A stretch of 18,203 nt of DNA from an uncultured bacterium (GTDB lineage: Bacteria > Bdellovibrionota_C > UBA2361 > CAKMMH01): NCBI GenBank assembly GCA_927798255.1, contig CAKMMH010000010.1:1-18203 (forward strand). Direction: 5' to 3'. Position 1 is the first letter of the stretch. Every line of letters starts with the position of its first letter. Shown piece after piece: positions 7,542 through 15,359 of this stretch. A model generated the notes under the pieces. The model saw only the letters and a list, made by a program, of their open reading frames with translations. It was not told where the DNA came from and ran no database searches. The position numbers and the translations under genes were made by a program.

Positions 7542-8570
7542 ATGACCATTATTTCTGAACTTAGACAAGCTTATAAGGCAGAAAATTTAGATGCTGAATC
7601 TTTAAAAGATTCTATGGCTGATATGATGAACACTCTTGTTGGTACTAATAAAAAAGGTTCTAACATTGGAAATGAGGAAATGGGGGAAGATTTTGTCTAT
7701 ACTTCTCTTGTTTATGATCAGCTTAAAAAACAAAATCCATCACTTGCCGAAACTTTTAAAAGTAAAATTGCTAAAGTTTTTAACAAATTAAATTCTGAAG
7801 CAAAACGTGAGTTTCAGCCTCTATATAAGGCTACAAATAGAATCCTTAAACAACTTGTAAAAGCTGGAGATATTTCAAAAAAGATTAATAAGGTAATGAA
7901 AAGAATCGCTTTTGGAAAATGTCAGCTAGATAACGATAAGGAACATATGAAAAGAAAACCTACCGTTATCGATAAAAGTGAAGAAAAAACAAATGTTGAT
8001 GAGGTAATTGAAAAAATTGGGTCTAATAGAGTAGCTTCTAATGCTGCGGTAAATGCGATGACTGCTAGGGTTGCTAAGAAGCAAGATACAGTTGAAGCTT
8101 GGGAAAAGAAAAATAAATACTTAGATGGTTTAAAGGCAGATCCTATCGAAATTAAAACTGAGGCAGATGTAACACCAGCTAAACCAGTTGAGGAAAAGAA
8201 AGAGGAAGAAAAAAAGATAAATGTCTTTAAAGGTGGTATAAATGATATGGTGTTTGATCCTAAATCTGAGTATGGAAAGCCTGTTTTCATTTTACCTGAT
8301 ATTTATTCAAATGTTTACGAAATTGATGAAATTATATTTGAAGATAAAGATGGAGCATCTTTAGGAGAGGTGAAATTCGGTGGTACTGAAGAAGGGTTAA
8401 CCGACCCATCGATGGCAAGAAAATTTTACTATTTAGATGGTGATGTTGAATTGCCTTCAGATGTTCGTATAAAACTTAGTTTCAAAGATACTGATGAAAT
8501 TTTCCGGTTGGCATTTGATTCTAAAGATACTCAAATACGACAGTATAAAACAAGAAATAACTACATCTAA
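7542..8570 (+). CDS. hypothetical protein with helical N-part and beta-rich C-part, 342 aa
   Basis: AGGAGGA ends about 5 bases before the ATG, a near-perfect Shine-Dalgarno. Three parts are visible. Residues 1-125 are helical and lysine-rich. Residues 126-225 form a charged, low-complexity linker with TPAKPVEEKKEEEKK near 211-225. Residues 226-342 look like a beta-sandwich-type domain, with VFILPDIYSNVYEIDEIIF and alternating strands ending KLSFKDTDEIFRLAF. There is no signal peptide or membrane segment and one cysteine (C127). Domain order suggests a cytoplasmic or non-classically exported protein with a binding domain on a flexible stalk. I do not recognise either ordered domain. It is second in a two-gene operon with 7149-7511 and precedes a terminator. 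Confidence 0.82.
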   Translation: MTIISELRQAYKAENLDAESLKDSMADMMNTLVGTNKKGSNIGNEEMGEDFVYTSLVYDQLKKQNPSLAETFKSKIAKVFNKLNSEAKREFQPLYKATNRILKQLVKAGDISKKINKVMKRIAFGKCQLDNDKEHMKRKPTVIDKSEEKTNVDEVIEKIGSNRVASNAAVNAMTARVAKKQDTVEAWEKKNKYLDGLKADPIEIKTEADVTPAKPVEEKKEEEKKINVFKGGINDMVFDPKSEYGKPVFILPDIYSNVYEIDEIIFEDKDGASLGEVKFGGTEEGLTDPSMARKFYYLDGDVELPSDVRIKLSFKDTDEIFRLAFDSKDTQIRQYKTRNNYI

Positions 8571-8605
8571 GATAGATATAATTTATTAAAAGAGTACTTT
8601 CTAAA

Positions 8606-8656
8606 GCGCCATATGAAAGACACATTATTAAAGTGTTTTTTATCTGGCGTTTTTTA
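8606..8656 (+). terminator. rho-independent terminator of the 7149-8570 operon
   Basis: An imperfect hairpin pairs CGCCA...GACAC (from 8607) with GTG...TGGCG (ending 8649) around a short AT loop and is followed by seven T (8650-8656). It lies 36 bases past the stop at 8570 and separates the operon from the flagellin promoter. Confidence 0.75.
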
Positions 8657-9003
8657 TTCTAGTTATATTATTGCATTAAATTCCTTGTGGATTATTTATA
8701 GTTTAGAATCATGTTAAATTTAAATATTTTGTAATAAAAACAGTGTATTAGGAATTTATTGATTTTTGATTTAATTTATTTTAGAGAATTGTTAAGTTTT
8801 TAATTTAAAAAATAAAAATTAATGCAATATAAAAATTGTTATTTATCAATATGTTATAACAATAATTTACTACATATAAGAGTTTAGTTAAATTCTGATA
8901 ATAATAATTTAATAAATTTTTAAAGAAATATTCACTTAAAATCAATATGTTATATAAAAAAATTAAAAAATGTAAAAGTTTTAAAATATTTGGTAAAAAT
9001 CCT
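8657..9003. other. AT-rich spacer upstream of flagellin
   Basis: No coding sequence is seen on either strand. The only structure I find is a 14-base direct repeat, ATCAATATGTTATA, at 8845-8858 and 8941-8954, 96 bases start to start. It may be a regulator site or chance in AT-rich sequence. Confidence 0.35.
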
Positions 9004-9030
9004 TAAATAATTTTAGTTATCTGCCGACAC
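9004..9030 (+). promoter_or_regulatory. sigma-28 (FliA/SigD) flagellin promoter
   Basis: TAAA at 9004-9007 is followed after exactly 15 bases by GCCGACAC at 9023-9030. The consensus of flagellar late promoters is TAAA, N15, GCCGATAA, so the -35 core, the spacing and the first five bases of the -10 agree. Transcription would start about 9036, leaving a leader of nearly 60 bases before the flagellin start. That leader holds a small hairpin, AAGTT/AACTT, near 9058-9070. Confidence 0.82.
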
Positions 9031-9092
9031 TGTGATCGTACAGTAAAATACTCTAGAAGTTGGGAAACTTTTTTAAAGTGTGGTAAAAAGAC

Positions 9093-11060
9093 TTGGGAAT
9101 TAAAGTAAGGACTGACATATTTGCAATGGATGCAATTAGAGGGTTATCAAAGACCTCTAAGGGGCTAGACGAGATCTACACTCAACTTGCATCTGGTAGC
9201 AGAATCAATAAGGCATCTGACGATGCTGCAGGACTTGCAATAGCTTCTAAATTAAATGCAGATTCTAGAGTTTATGGCCAAGGTATAAAGAATATTAATG
9301 ACGGTATCTCAGTTCTTCAAATAGCAAGCAACGCAATTACATCACTAAAAGATATCACAATAAGAAGACAAGAACTTGCAGAACAATCAGCAAACGGAGT
9401 TTATTCTGACAAACAAAGAGAAAGTTTAAATAAAGAATTCTTTGAACTTAGTAGCGAATTCCAAAGAATAATTGCAACAACTCAATTTAATGGCTTAGAT
9501 CTCTTTCAAGAAAGTGGATTAAATGGTTTATCACTTCAACTTGCTTATTCAGATTTACAATTAGATTTTGGTAATTTATTTGATGAAATGAAAACAATGG
9601 GAGTTTATAATGTTGGTTATTCAGGAGCTAAATCAAACACATATACAGTAGCTTCACTTCAAGGTGGTTATTCATCAGATGTTGCTCTTGGTGACTTAAA
9701 TGGGGATGGAATCCTTGATATGGTTGTTACAGACTATGGTACAGCAGCTCAATGTGCAACAAGTGGATATTCTAATACAGTTTCAGTATCAATGGGGAAT
9801 GGAGATGGTACTTTTGGAGCTGCAACTTTCTATGAATTAGGTGTTGGTACTAGACCTCATAACGTTTCTTTGGCAGATGTAAATGGAGATGGGCAACTAG
9901 ATATTTTAGCAGATACTGCTCAAAATGATGTTGTATATGTTTTACAAAACCAAGGAAATGGCGTATTTAATAGTGATCCTCTTAGTAATTCAACTTTCAA
10001 CCCTGGTATATACGTATTAAATGGTATGGCAACAGGTGATATTAATGGTGATGGAAATACAGATATAATATCAACAGGCAGAACTAATAATGGTTCTGGC
10101 TTATATTATGGAGTATTTGTTGCTACTGGAAATGGAACAGGTGTAAATGGTTTTAGCGCAAATACAAATGGAGCAGTTATCCCTTCAGCTGCTTTTAAGA
10201 TTGAAGTTGGTAAATTAAATGGTGATGATTATGATGATGTAATAACAGCAAATAGAAGTGCTAAAAGTTTCTCAGTATTGTATTCAAATGGTAGTACATT
10301 AAATAACGCTGATACTTATAATGTTGGCGCTGCTGTTAACGATGTAGCAATGGGAGATTTAGATGGTGATGGAAGAAATGATATCGCAGTAGCTGCAGGA
10401 AATAATGTTTATGTTTATACTCAAAATTCAAATGGAACATTCACACAAGCTAAAACTCTTGAAGCTGGCAAAACAGTGACTTCAGTAGAAATTGCAGATG
10501 TGAATGGAGATGGTTCTTTAGATATAGTTTCAGCACAAGGCGGTGATAATACGGTAAATATCTTTATGGGAGATGGTTCATTAGGCTTTAATAAACAAAC
10601 AGCATATATTGGAAATGGCCCAGTTGCAATGACAACAGGTGATTTAAATAATGATGGCTTAGTAGATGCTGTTATAGCAAATTCAAAAGGTTCTACTGCA
10701 ACAGCTATGGTGGCAGGGGAAACTTATTTAGACATTTCAACTCAAGAATCAGCTCGTGGTTCATTAGGAACTCTTGATGATATATTATCAAGATTATCAC
10801 TTGTTCAAGGAAAAATTGGAGCTTTTGAATCAAGATTAGAAACAGCAGTAAATGTTATGCAAGTATCAAAAGAAAACTTTGTATCTGCTGATTCTGCTAT
10901 TACTGATGTTGACGTTGCAGAAGCTACTGCTAAGATGGTAAGATTAAATATCCTAGAACAAGCTTCATCTTCTGTTTTAGCTCATTCTCATTTACAGGCA
11001 GATATTGCACTTCAACTTCTAAGCTTCTCAAGTGATAATAATTCTCATAAAAATAAATAA
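9093..11060 (+). CDS. flagellin with inserted seven-repeat FG-GAP/VCBS propeller
   Basis: Flagellin forms the helical filament outside the cell. Residues 1-165 are a normal N-terminal D0/D1 half (LASGSRINKASDDAAGLAIA, 32-51; FNGLDLF, 132-138). Residues about 555-655 are the C-terminal half (RLETAVNVMQ; DSAITDVDVAEATAKM; LQADIALQLL). Between them, residues about 180-545 carry seven FG-GAP/VCBS motifs of DxNGDGxxD type, starting at 201, 262, 316, 374, 422, 469 and 517, spaced 47-61 residues. The fourth is degenerate (KLNGDDYDD). Seven such units match one integrin-type beta-propeller with a calcium loop per blade, placed where D2/D3 would project from the filament. The start is a TTG at 9093: it gives the expected MGIKVRT opening, an in-frame stop lies two codons upstream, and no strong Shine-Dalgarno is visible. 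Transcription is likely sigma-28 dependent. The reading frame is intact. Confidence 0.95.
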   Translation: MGIKVRTDIFAMDAIRGLSKTSKGLDEIYTQLASGSRINKASDDAAGLAIASKLNADSRVYGQGIKNINDGISVLQIASNAITSLKDITIRRQELAEQSANGVYSDKQRESLNKEFFELSSEFQRIIATTQFNGLDLFQESGLNGLSLQLAYSDLQLDFGNLFDEMKTMGVYNVGYSGAKSNTYTVASLQGGYSSDVALGDLNGDGILDMVVTDYGTAAQCATSGYSNTVSVSMGNGDGTFGAATFYELGVGTRPHNVSLADVNGDGQLDILADTAQNDVVYVLQNQGNGVFNSDPLSNSTFNPGIYVLNGMATGDINGDGNTDIISTGRTNNGSGLYYGVFVATGNGTGVNGFSANTNGAVIPSAAFKIEVGKLNGDDYDDVITANRSAKSFSVLYSNGSTLNNADTYNVGAAVNDVAMGDLDGDGRNDIAVAAGNNVYVYTQNSNGTFTQAKTLEAGKTVTSVEIADVNGDGSLDIVSAQGGDNTVNIFMGDGSLGFNKQTAYIGNGPVAMTTGDLNNDGLVDAVIANSKGSTATAMVAGETYLDISTQESARGSLGTLDDILSRLSLVQGKIGAFESRLETAVNVMQVSKENFVSADSAITDVDVAEATAKMVRLNILEQASSSVLAHSHLQADIALQLLSFSSDNNSHKNK

Positions 11061-11100
11061 GAATTCTTGTACTAACCTCATAAATTTATATAAAAAATAT

Positions 11101-11305
11101 TAAGGAAACACTGATTAATTCAAAATTTCCTGCAAGGAATAATGAAGCTAGTTTGTATCGGTACTAAGATGGGGTACATGCATGAAATTTTGAAACAATT
11201 TCGGGGGGATACCTCATTATAAAAAATTCTCCACGCGCCGACTATGTAAGGGTAATGGCACCCGCAAGGGGGCGACTAAATTTTGCATTAATCAATGTTT
11301 CCTTA
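11101..11305. mobile_element. 205-bp MITE-like element with 28-bp terminal inverted repeats
   Basis: The arms at 11101-11128 and 11278-11305 are inverted copies matching at 26 of 28 positions, beginning TAAGGAAACA. TA at both outer ends could be a TA target duplication (IS630/mariner type). If the repeats instead begin at GG, the flanks are TTAA and TTAG. The 150-base interior has no ORF, is more GC-rich than its surroundings, and contains small hairpins: TTCC/GGAA at about 11127-11139, GAAAT/ATTTC near 11184-11202, and a CGCC...CCC-GCAA-GGG...GGCG fold near 11236-11275. It lies 40 bases past the flagellin stop and may also serve as its terminator. It could instead be a structured RNA element rather than a transposon derivative. 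Confidence 0.7.
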
Positions 11306-11504
11306 GTTTTGCTTATTTTAAGATATTTTCACATTAAAAATTTTATATTATCCCTATTTTAAACGAGTATTTTTAATTTCTGTTTCTTGATTTTTTAATA
11401 TTTTACGAAGGAAAATAAGTCTTAAGAGTAAAACAGCGTTTATATTTAACTTAATTAAAGTTAATTGAAAAAATCTTTTTTAATATTTCAAGTACTTACA
11501 AAAA
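11306..11504. other. AT-rich spacer before the nrdD promoter
   Basis: No reading frame of substance is seen on either strand. A GAAGGAAAATAAG tract near 11407 looks like a ribosome binding site, but no start codon and ORF follow it. Confidence 0.3.
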
Positions 11505-11552
11505 ATACAATATTTAGTGATTGACCTTTTTGTTTAACACAAGATATTGTGT
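11505..11552 (+). promoter_or_regulatory. tandem NrdR boxes over the nrdD promoter
   Basis: Two 16-base sites, 11505-11520 (ATACAATATTTAGTGA) and 11537-11552 (ACACAAGATATTGTGT), begin 32 bases apart, three helical turns. NrdR, the ATP/dATP-sensing repressor of ribonucleotide reductase genes, binds such paired boxes. A -35 TTGACC (11521-11526) lies between them, and a possible -10 TATTGT (11545-11550, 18-base spacing) is inside the second box, so binding would block the polymerase. Confidence 0.8.
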
Positions 11553-11617
11553 TTAAAGTGATTTTAAAACATCATGGATTTTAATAAAAAATTCTTAAAA
11601 TTGGAGGTTAAAATATA

Positions 11618-14479
11618 ATGTTAGCAGGAAATAATACGGCAAAAAGTAGCATCGAGAGACAAGATTTTGATGGGTTCAAGAAAAGAAATGGAATGATTGT
11701 AAAATTTGATATTTCTAAAATTAAAAATGCTGTAACCAAAGCCTTTAAATCTGTTTACTACAAAAGTGATGAAAGCTTTTCTGAAGATGCACCTGAAATT
11801 ATCACAAGAAAGGTTTTAAATGAATTAAATGATGAAAATGGACTTTATTATGTTCAAGAGGATATACACGGAAAAAGAATTCCTAGCATTGAAGATGTGC
11901 AAGATTTAGTAGAAGTTGTTCTTGCAAAAGAAGGATATTTAGAAGTTTTAACAGAATATAAAACTTACAGAAAACAAAGAGAACTTGCAAGAAATAGAAT
12001 TAAAGTGTTAAGAGATAACGCTTCAGAGGATGATATAGATGTTACAGATGCAACACTTTTACTTGTAGAATCTCACTCATCAAATATTACTCGTCCTTGG
12101 GATAGAAAAAGAATCGTAAATGAGCTTATAGAAGAAACAAGCATTGGCTCAGAAATGGCAAACATAATTGCAAAAGCTGTTGAAAATCAAATTATAACTG
12201 CAAAACTTACTTCTGTTAGCTCTTCTTTAATAAGAGAGCTTGTAAATAATGAACTTGCAATTAGAGGACTTCACGCTCAGCTTAGAGATTTATCATCTTA
12301 TGCTGTAAGTAAGAAATTTATCGAACAACTTATGTTCACAAAGTCAGTAGAAAACAGTAACGTTGTAAACAATAACCCAGAAGCAGTAAATCTTGGAATT
12401 GCAGAGCTTGTTTTAAAGCAATGGGCATTAGATACTATTTTCTCTCCTGAAGTAAAAAGAGCACATGACACAGGTGCTATTCACTTGCATGATTTAGGAT
12501 ATCCACATAGAGTTTACTGCTCATCTCACAGCGTGGAGTATGTTAAAAAATATGGTTTAAAAGGACTTTTAAATTTAAACACAGAGTCAAGCCCAGCAAA
12601 AAGTGCATCAGTTTTAACTGGTCACTTAAACACCTTCCTTGCTTCAATGCAAGCAAACTACGCGGGAGCTCTTGGAATTGCTTACATTAACATTTTTTAT
12701 GCTCCACTTTTAGAAGGAAAAGATGCTAAATATTATAAGCAAACTGCTCAAGAACTTATTTTTAATGGTTCTCAAAATGCGTTCTCAAGAGGTGGGCAAA
12801 CTCTTTTCTTAGACTTTAATATTCACACAGGAATTCCTGAATACATGAAACAAGTTCCAGCAGTTGGAGCTGGCGGAAAGTATATGCTTATGCTTTCAGA
12901 TGGTGCTAAGGTATTCTTAAAAGAAGAATTAAGAGAACAAAAAGATGCTAATGGAAATCGTTTAATGGATCTTTATTATGAAGATGAAACAGGCGAAAAG
13001 AGATTAGTATTAAGAGAGCTTGCTGATAATCAAAAAGGCATAGTTTATGATGAAAAAGTTACAAATGACCTTAAAAAGAGAGGAGAAAAAATTGTAACTT
13101 ACGGAGACTATGAAAAAGAAGCAAGAGATTTTGCATTAGCTTTAATTGATGTATTTGCAGATGGTGATTGCAATGGTAAGATTTTTGAATTCCCTAAATG
13201 TGACTTCCATGTAAGCGAAGAAACATTTACAGACCCAGAGCAATACAAAGTATTCTTAAAAGCTTGTGAGCTTTCAAGTAAAAATGGTTCTACATACTTT
13301 ATCTTTGATAGAGATGCTGTAACACTTTCTGCTTGTTGTAGACTTAGAACTACAATTAGCGATAACAGAATGCTTCTTCACCCAGAGTCTTTAAGATTCT
13401 GTGGATTCCAAAATGTTACAATTAATATTCCTCAAGCAGCTTATAGAGCGGCTAAGAAAGGCGAAGCAACATTAGACGGGCTTTACAAAGAAGTAGAGGA
13501 AATGATGGAGCTTTGTGCTAAGGCTCATTTAGAGAAGAAGAAAAAATCAAAAGAAATGATGAGTGAGCCAGGATGTCCTTTATATCAAGTTGGAAAACTT
13601 GCTTGCGATGGTAGACCTTATATTGAGCTTGATAAGTGTACTTACATTATAGGAATAATAGGGGTAAACGATGCTGTTAAGTTCTTAACTGGAAAAGAAC
13701 TTCATGAAAGTCAGGAAGCTCAAGACTTTGGCTTAAAACTTCTTGCTAAGATGTTCTTAAAGAGCAAAGAGTTAGGTGAAAGATATAATTTAAAATTCAG
13801 CATCGAAGAAACTCCAGCAGAGAGTGCATCAAGAAGACTTGCAATGACAGACCTTGTATACTTTAACAAGGAAGCTAAGGATATTGTTAAGGGTGGTGAT
13901 GAGGATTTTGCATACTATACAAACTCTATTCATATTACTCCTGAAGCTCCAGTTTCACTTGTTGAGCGTATTAGAAAACAAAGTATGTATCACTCAATGA
14001 TTGAGTCAGGTGCTATAATTCATGCATTTGTTGGTGAAGAAAAGCCTTCTCCTGAAGCTATAAAGAAACTTATAAAAGATACTTTTTATAAGACCCAAGC
14101 TGCGCAAGTTACAATTTCTCCAGAATTTACAGATTGTCTTGATTGCCACTCTATGACAAGAGGGTTAAATGATAAGTGTCCTAAATGTGGTTCAACGCAT
14201 GTTGTAGGAGAGACAAGGGTTGTAGGATATTTCTCAAAGATTCAAAACTGGAATAAGTCAAAGAGATTTGGAGAATTACTTGATAGGCAACGCGGGTCTT
14301 ATTCTATTGAAAGTGCAGATGAGGTTATTATGCATGAGCCAAAAGACTGTGCATGTACTAGAGTAAAATCAAAGTTAATAAATTCTTGTGAAGTTTTAAA
14401 TAATAAGAGTCAAAATATAGGAGTACAAAATGACAAAGCAATACAGAATCAAAGTTTACGGGAAGAGAGGTTGCAATAA
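11618..14479 (+). CDS. nrdD: anaerobic ribonucleoside-triphosphate reductase (class III)
   Basis: This enzyme reduces ribonucleoside triphosphates to deoxy forms without oxygen, using a glycyl radical. With 953 residues it is longer than the roughly 710 of E. coli NrdD. Residues about 21-130 form an ATP-cone (GMIVKFDISKIKNAVTKAF). A second cone-like region lies at about 145-235 (PWDRKRIVNELIEETSIGSE). The barrel core includes SRGGQTLFLDF (390-400), active-site Cys in CCRL (573-576), a C-terminal zinc site (C840, C843, C854, C857) and the glycyl radical loop RVVGYFS with G870, followed by NWNKSK. An insertion at about 420-500 adds length. GGAGG lies 10 bases before the ATG. The 3' end overlaps the redoxin gene by 50 bases. 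The NrdG activase is not in this window. Confidence 0.95.
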   Translation: MLAGNNTAKSSIERQDFDGFKKRNGMIVKFDISKIKNAVTKAFKSVYYKSDESFSEDAPEIITRKVLNELNDENGLYYVQEDIHGKRIPSIEDVQDLVEVVLAKEGYLEVLTEYKTYRKQRELARNRIKVLRDNASEDDIDVTDATLLLVESHSSNITRPWDRKRIVNELIEETSIGSEMANIIAKAVENQIITAKLTSVSSSLIRELVNNELAIRGLHAQLRDLSSYAVSKKFIEQLMFTKSVENSNVVNNNPEAVNLGIAELVLKQWALDTIFSPEVKRAHDTGAIHLHDLGYPHRVYCSSHSVEYVKKYGLKGLLNLNTESSPAKSASVLTGHLNTFLASMQANYAGALGIAYINIFYAPLLEGKDAKYYKQTAQELIFNGSQNAFSRGGQTLFLDFNIHTGIPEYMKQVPAVGAGGKYMLMLSDGAKVFLKEELREQKDANGNRLMDLYYEDETGEKRLVLRELADNQKGIVYDEKVTNDLKKRGEKIVTYGDYEKEARDFALALIDVFADGDCNGKIFEFPKCDFHVSEETFTDPEQYKVFLKACELSSKNGSTYFIFDRDAVTLSACCRLRTTISDNRMLLHPESLRFCGFQNVTINIPQAAYRAAKKGEATLDGLYKEVEEMMELCAKAHLEKKKKSKEMMSEPGCPLYQVGKLACDGRPYIELDKCTYIIGIIGVNDAVKFLTGKELHESQEAQDFGLKLLAKMFLKSKELGERYNLKFSIEETPAESASRRLAMTDLVYFNKEAKDIVKGGDEDFAYYTNSIHITPEAPVSLVERIRKQSMYHSMIESGAIIHAFVGEEKPSPEAIKKLIKDTFYKTQAAQVTISPEFTDCLDCHSMTRGLNDKCPKCGSTHVVGETRVVGYFSKIQNWNKSKRFGELLDRQRGSYSIESADEVIMHEPKDCACTRVKSKLINSCEVLNNKSQNIGVQNDKAIQNQSLREERLQ

Positions 14480-14813
14480 GTGTGCAATCTTAAAATCAAG
14501 ACTTGCTAAACTTTTAGAAAATGAAAAGTGGCAAGATTTTGAGATGATGAATTATGATATTTTAACAGAAGATGGACTAGTTTCTTTTGTTAAAGAGGAA
14601 GTTTTAAATCCTCAAAGAATACCTTCATTTTTAATTCAAAAGAGAAATGAAAATGGAGAATTTGAAAATATGATAAATCCTGAATGGAAAACAAATAAAA
14701 AAGAGGCAGAGCCTTTTAAGTTTATTGGGATTGAAACAGACTATTCTTCAAAAGGAAATGGTGTCATAACTCCAAAACAAATTGACACAGTGCTTGAGTG
14801 TGCTATTTGTTAA
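14430..14813 (+). CDS. glutaredoxin/NrdH-like redoxin, likely NrdD partner
   Basis: The 127-residue protein begins IKVYGKRGCNKCAILKSRL, a thioredoxin-fold start with an active-site CxxC (C15, C18). It keeps a cis-proline-like segment (QRIPSFLI, about 62-69) and ends with a second pair, CAIC, as its last four residues. The start at 14430 overlaps nrdD by 50 bases in another frame, with AGGAG upstream inside the nrdD coding sequence, so translation is probably coupled. Some class III reductases take electrons from a NrdH-like redoxin rather than formate, and this linkage fits that arrangement; the pairing is inference. The C-terminal CxxC is unusual for a redoxin and could shuttle electrons or bind metal. 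At 127 residues it is longer than typical NrdH (about 75-80). Confidence 0.82.
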   Translation: MTKQYRIKVYGKRGCNKCAILKSRLAKLLENEKWQDFEMMNYDILTEDGLVSFVKEEVLNPQRIPSFLIQKRNENGEFENMINPEWKTNKKEAEPFKFIGIETDYSSKGNGVITPKQIDTVLECAIC

Positions 14814-14846
14814 TGTACAGTTTTAATGTACTGTGTGCTAAAAAAT

Positions 14847-14905
14847 AAAAGAGCTATCTTGTTAAATAAGTTTTTTAAAAATTAAGTTTAAGGGGTAGCT
14901 CTTTT
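14847..14905 (+). terminator. terminator of the nrdD-redoxin operon
   Basis: AAAAGAGCTA (14847-14856) pairs with TAGCTCTTTT (14896-14905) around a long AT loop that could fold further, and the right arm ends in four T. A smaller ACAGT/ACTGT hairpin (14817-14834) lies between the stop codon and this stem. Confidence 0.65.
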
Positions 14906-15062
14906 CCTATCTTCTCTCTAATAATTTATCTATTTTAGAAATCATATATAAAGGAATAACCTATAAATTCAAAGTAATTTTTTCTAGATATAAAATCGTG
15001 ATATATGTTCCTGTTAAAATAATTAAAAATTTAACAAAAAAATTTTTAAAATAGTATTGAAT
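14906..15062. other. AT-rich spacer before the radical SAM remnant
   Basis: No reading frame of substance on the plus strand and no clear promoter. A long open frame on the minus strand overlaps the radical SAM remnant and is a shadow. Confidence 0.3.
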
Positions 15063-15149
15063 ATGTATATATATATAATGCAACCGTTTGCTAATGAGGC
15101 AAACAAAAAAGGTTTTATAAGGTTTATAGGAAGGACAGTTAATGTGTAA
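15063..15149 (+). CDS. possible 28-residue peptide upstream of radical SAM ORF
   Basis: An ATG at 15063, or a second in-frame one at 15078, opens a small basic peptide with QPFANEANKKGFIRFIGRT and a TAA at 15147-15149. It overlaps the first codons of the radical SAM ORF in another frame. No ribosome binding site precedes it, only an AT repeat, and it has no cysteine or serine/threonine-rich core that would mark a typical RiPP precursor. It could be a leader or precursor peptide, or chance. Confidence 0.25.
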   Translation: MYIYIMQPFANEANKKGFIRFIGRTVNV

Positions 15150-15312
15150 AAGAAGAAGAATATACCGTAATTTGGTAGCTCCCCTAACCATGCAAGTTGA
15201 GGTTACATCATTATGTAACTGCAAATGTAGACATTGTTACAACTATTTGCGAACTGATAGCAATGATGCTATATTTTCAACAATTAATGTGGTTAAAAGT
15301 TTTACTGAATGA
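15142..15312 (+). pseudogene. truncated radical SAM protein (SPASM/peptide-maturase type)
   Basis: AGGAAGGA lies 7 bases before the ATG. The 56 residues include APLTMQVEVTSLCNCKCRHC and Y-N, a clear radical SAM start: the CxxxCxxC cluster-binding triad (C25, C29, C32) in the PL-xQxExTxxCNxxCxHCY context typical of peptide-modifying radical SAM/SPASM enzymes. The reading then ends at TGA (15310-15312) after SFTE. A full enzyme has 350-450 residues, so the barrel and SPASM part are gone, and no continuation is seen in other frames before the next ORF at 15360. It does not match the nrdG activase, which has a different start. The fragment alone cannot be a working enzyme. Confidence 0.75.
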
Positions 15313-15359
15313 TTAAATTAGTTTTTAGGCATACTTTTTAATATTTAATATTTTATATT

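Noticed and set aside
7922..8290. 122-codon open frame on the minus strand
   Set aside because: It is antisense to the middle of the 342-residue gene, reflects its Glu/Lys/Ala-rich codons, and lacks a ribosome binding site.
11220..11244. Second sigma-28-like promoter inside the inverted-repeat element (TAAA ... GCCGACTA)
   Set aside because: The spacer is 13 rather than 15 bases and no gene follows at a fitting distance, so it is probably chance.
14961..15224. 87-codon minus-strand open frame
   Set aside because: It overlaps the radical SAM start, whose CxxxCxxC motif and AGGAAGGA site are convincing on the plus strand.
15142..15312. NrdG, the radical SAM activase for nrdD, as identity of the truncated gene
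   Set aside because: Position downstream of nrdD is suggestive, but the residues around the cysteines follow the QxExTxxCNxxCxHCY pattern of peptide maturases, not the NrdG pattern.
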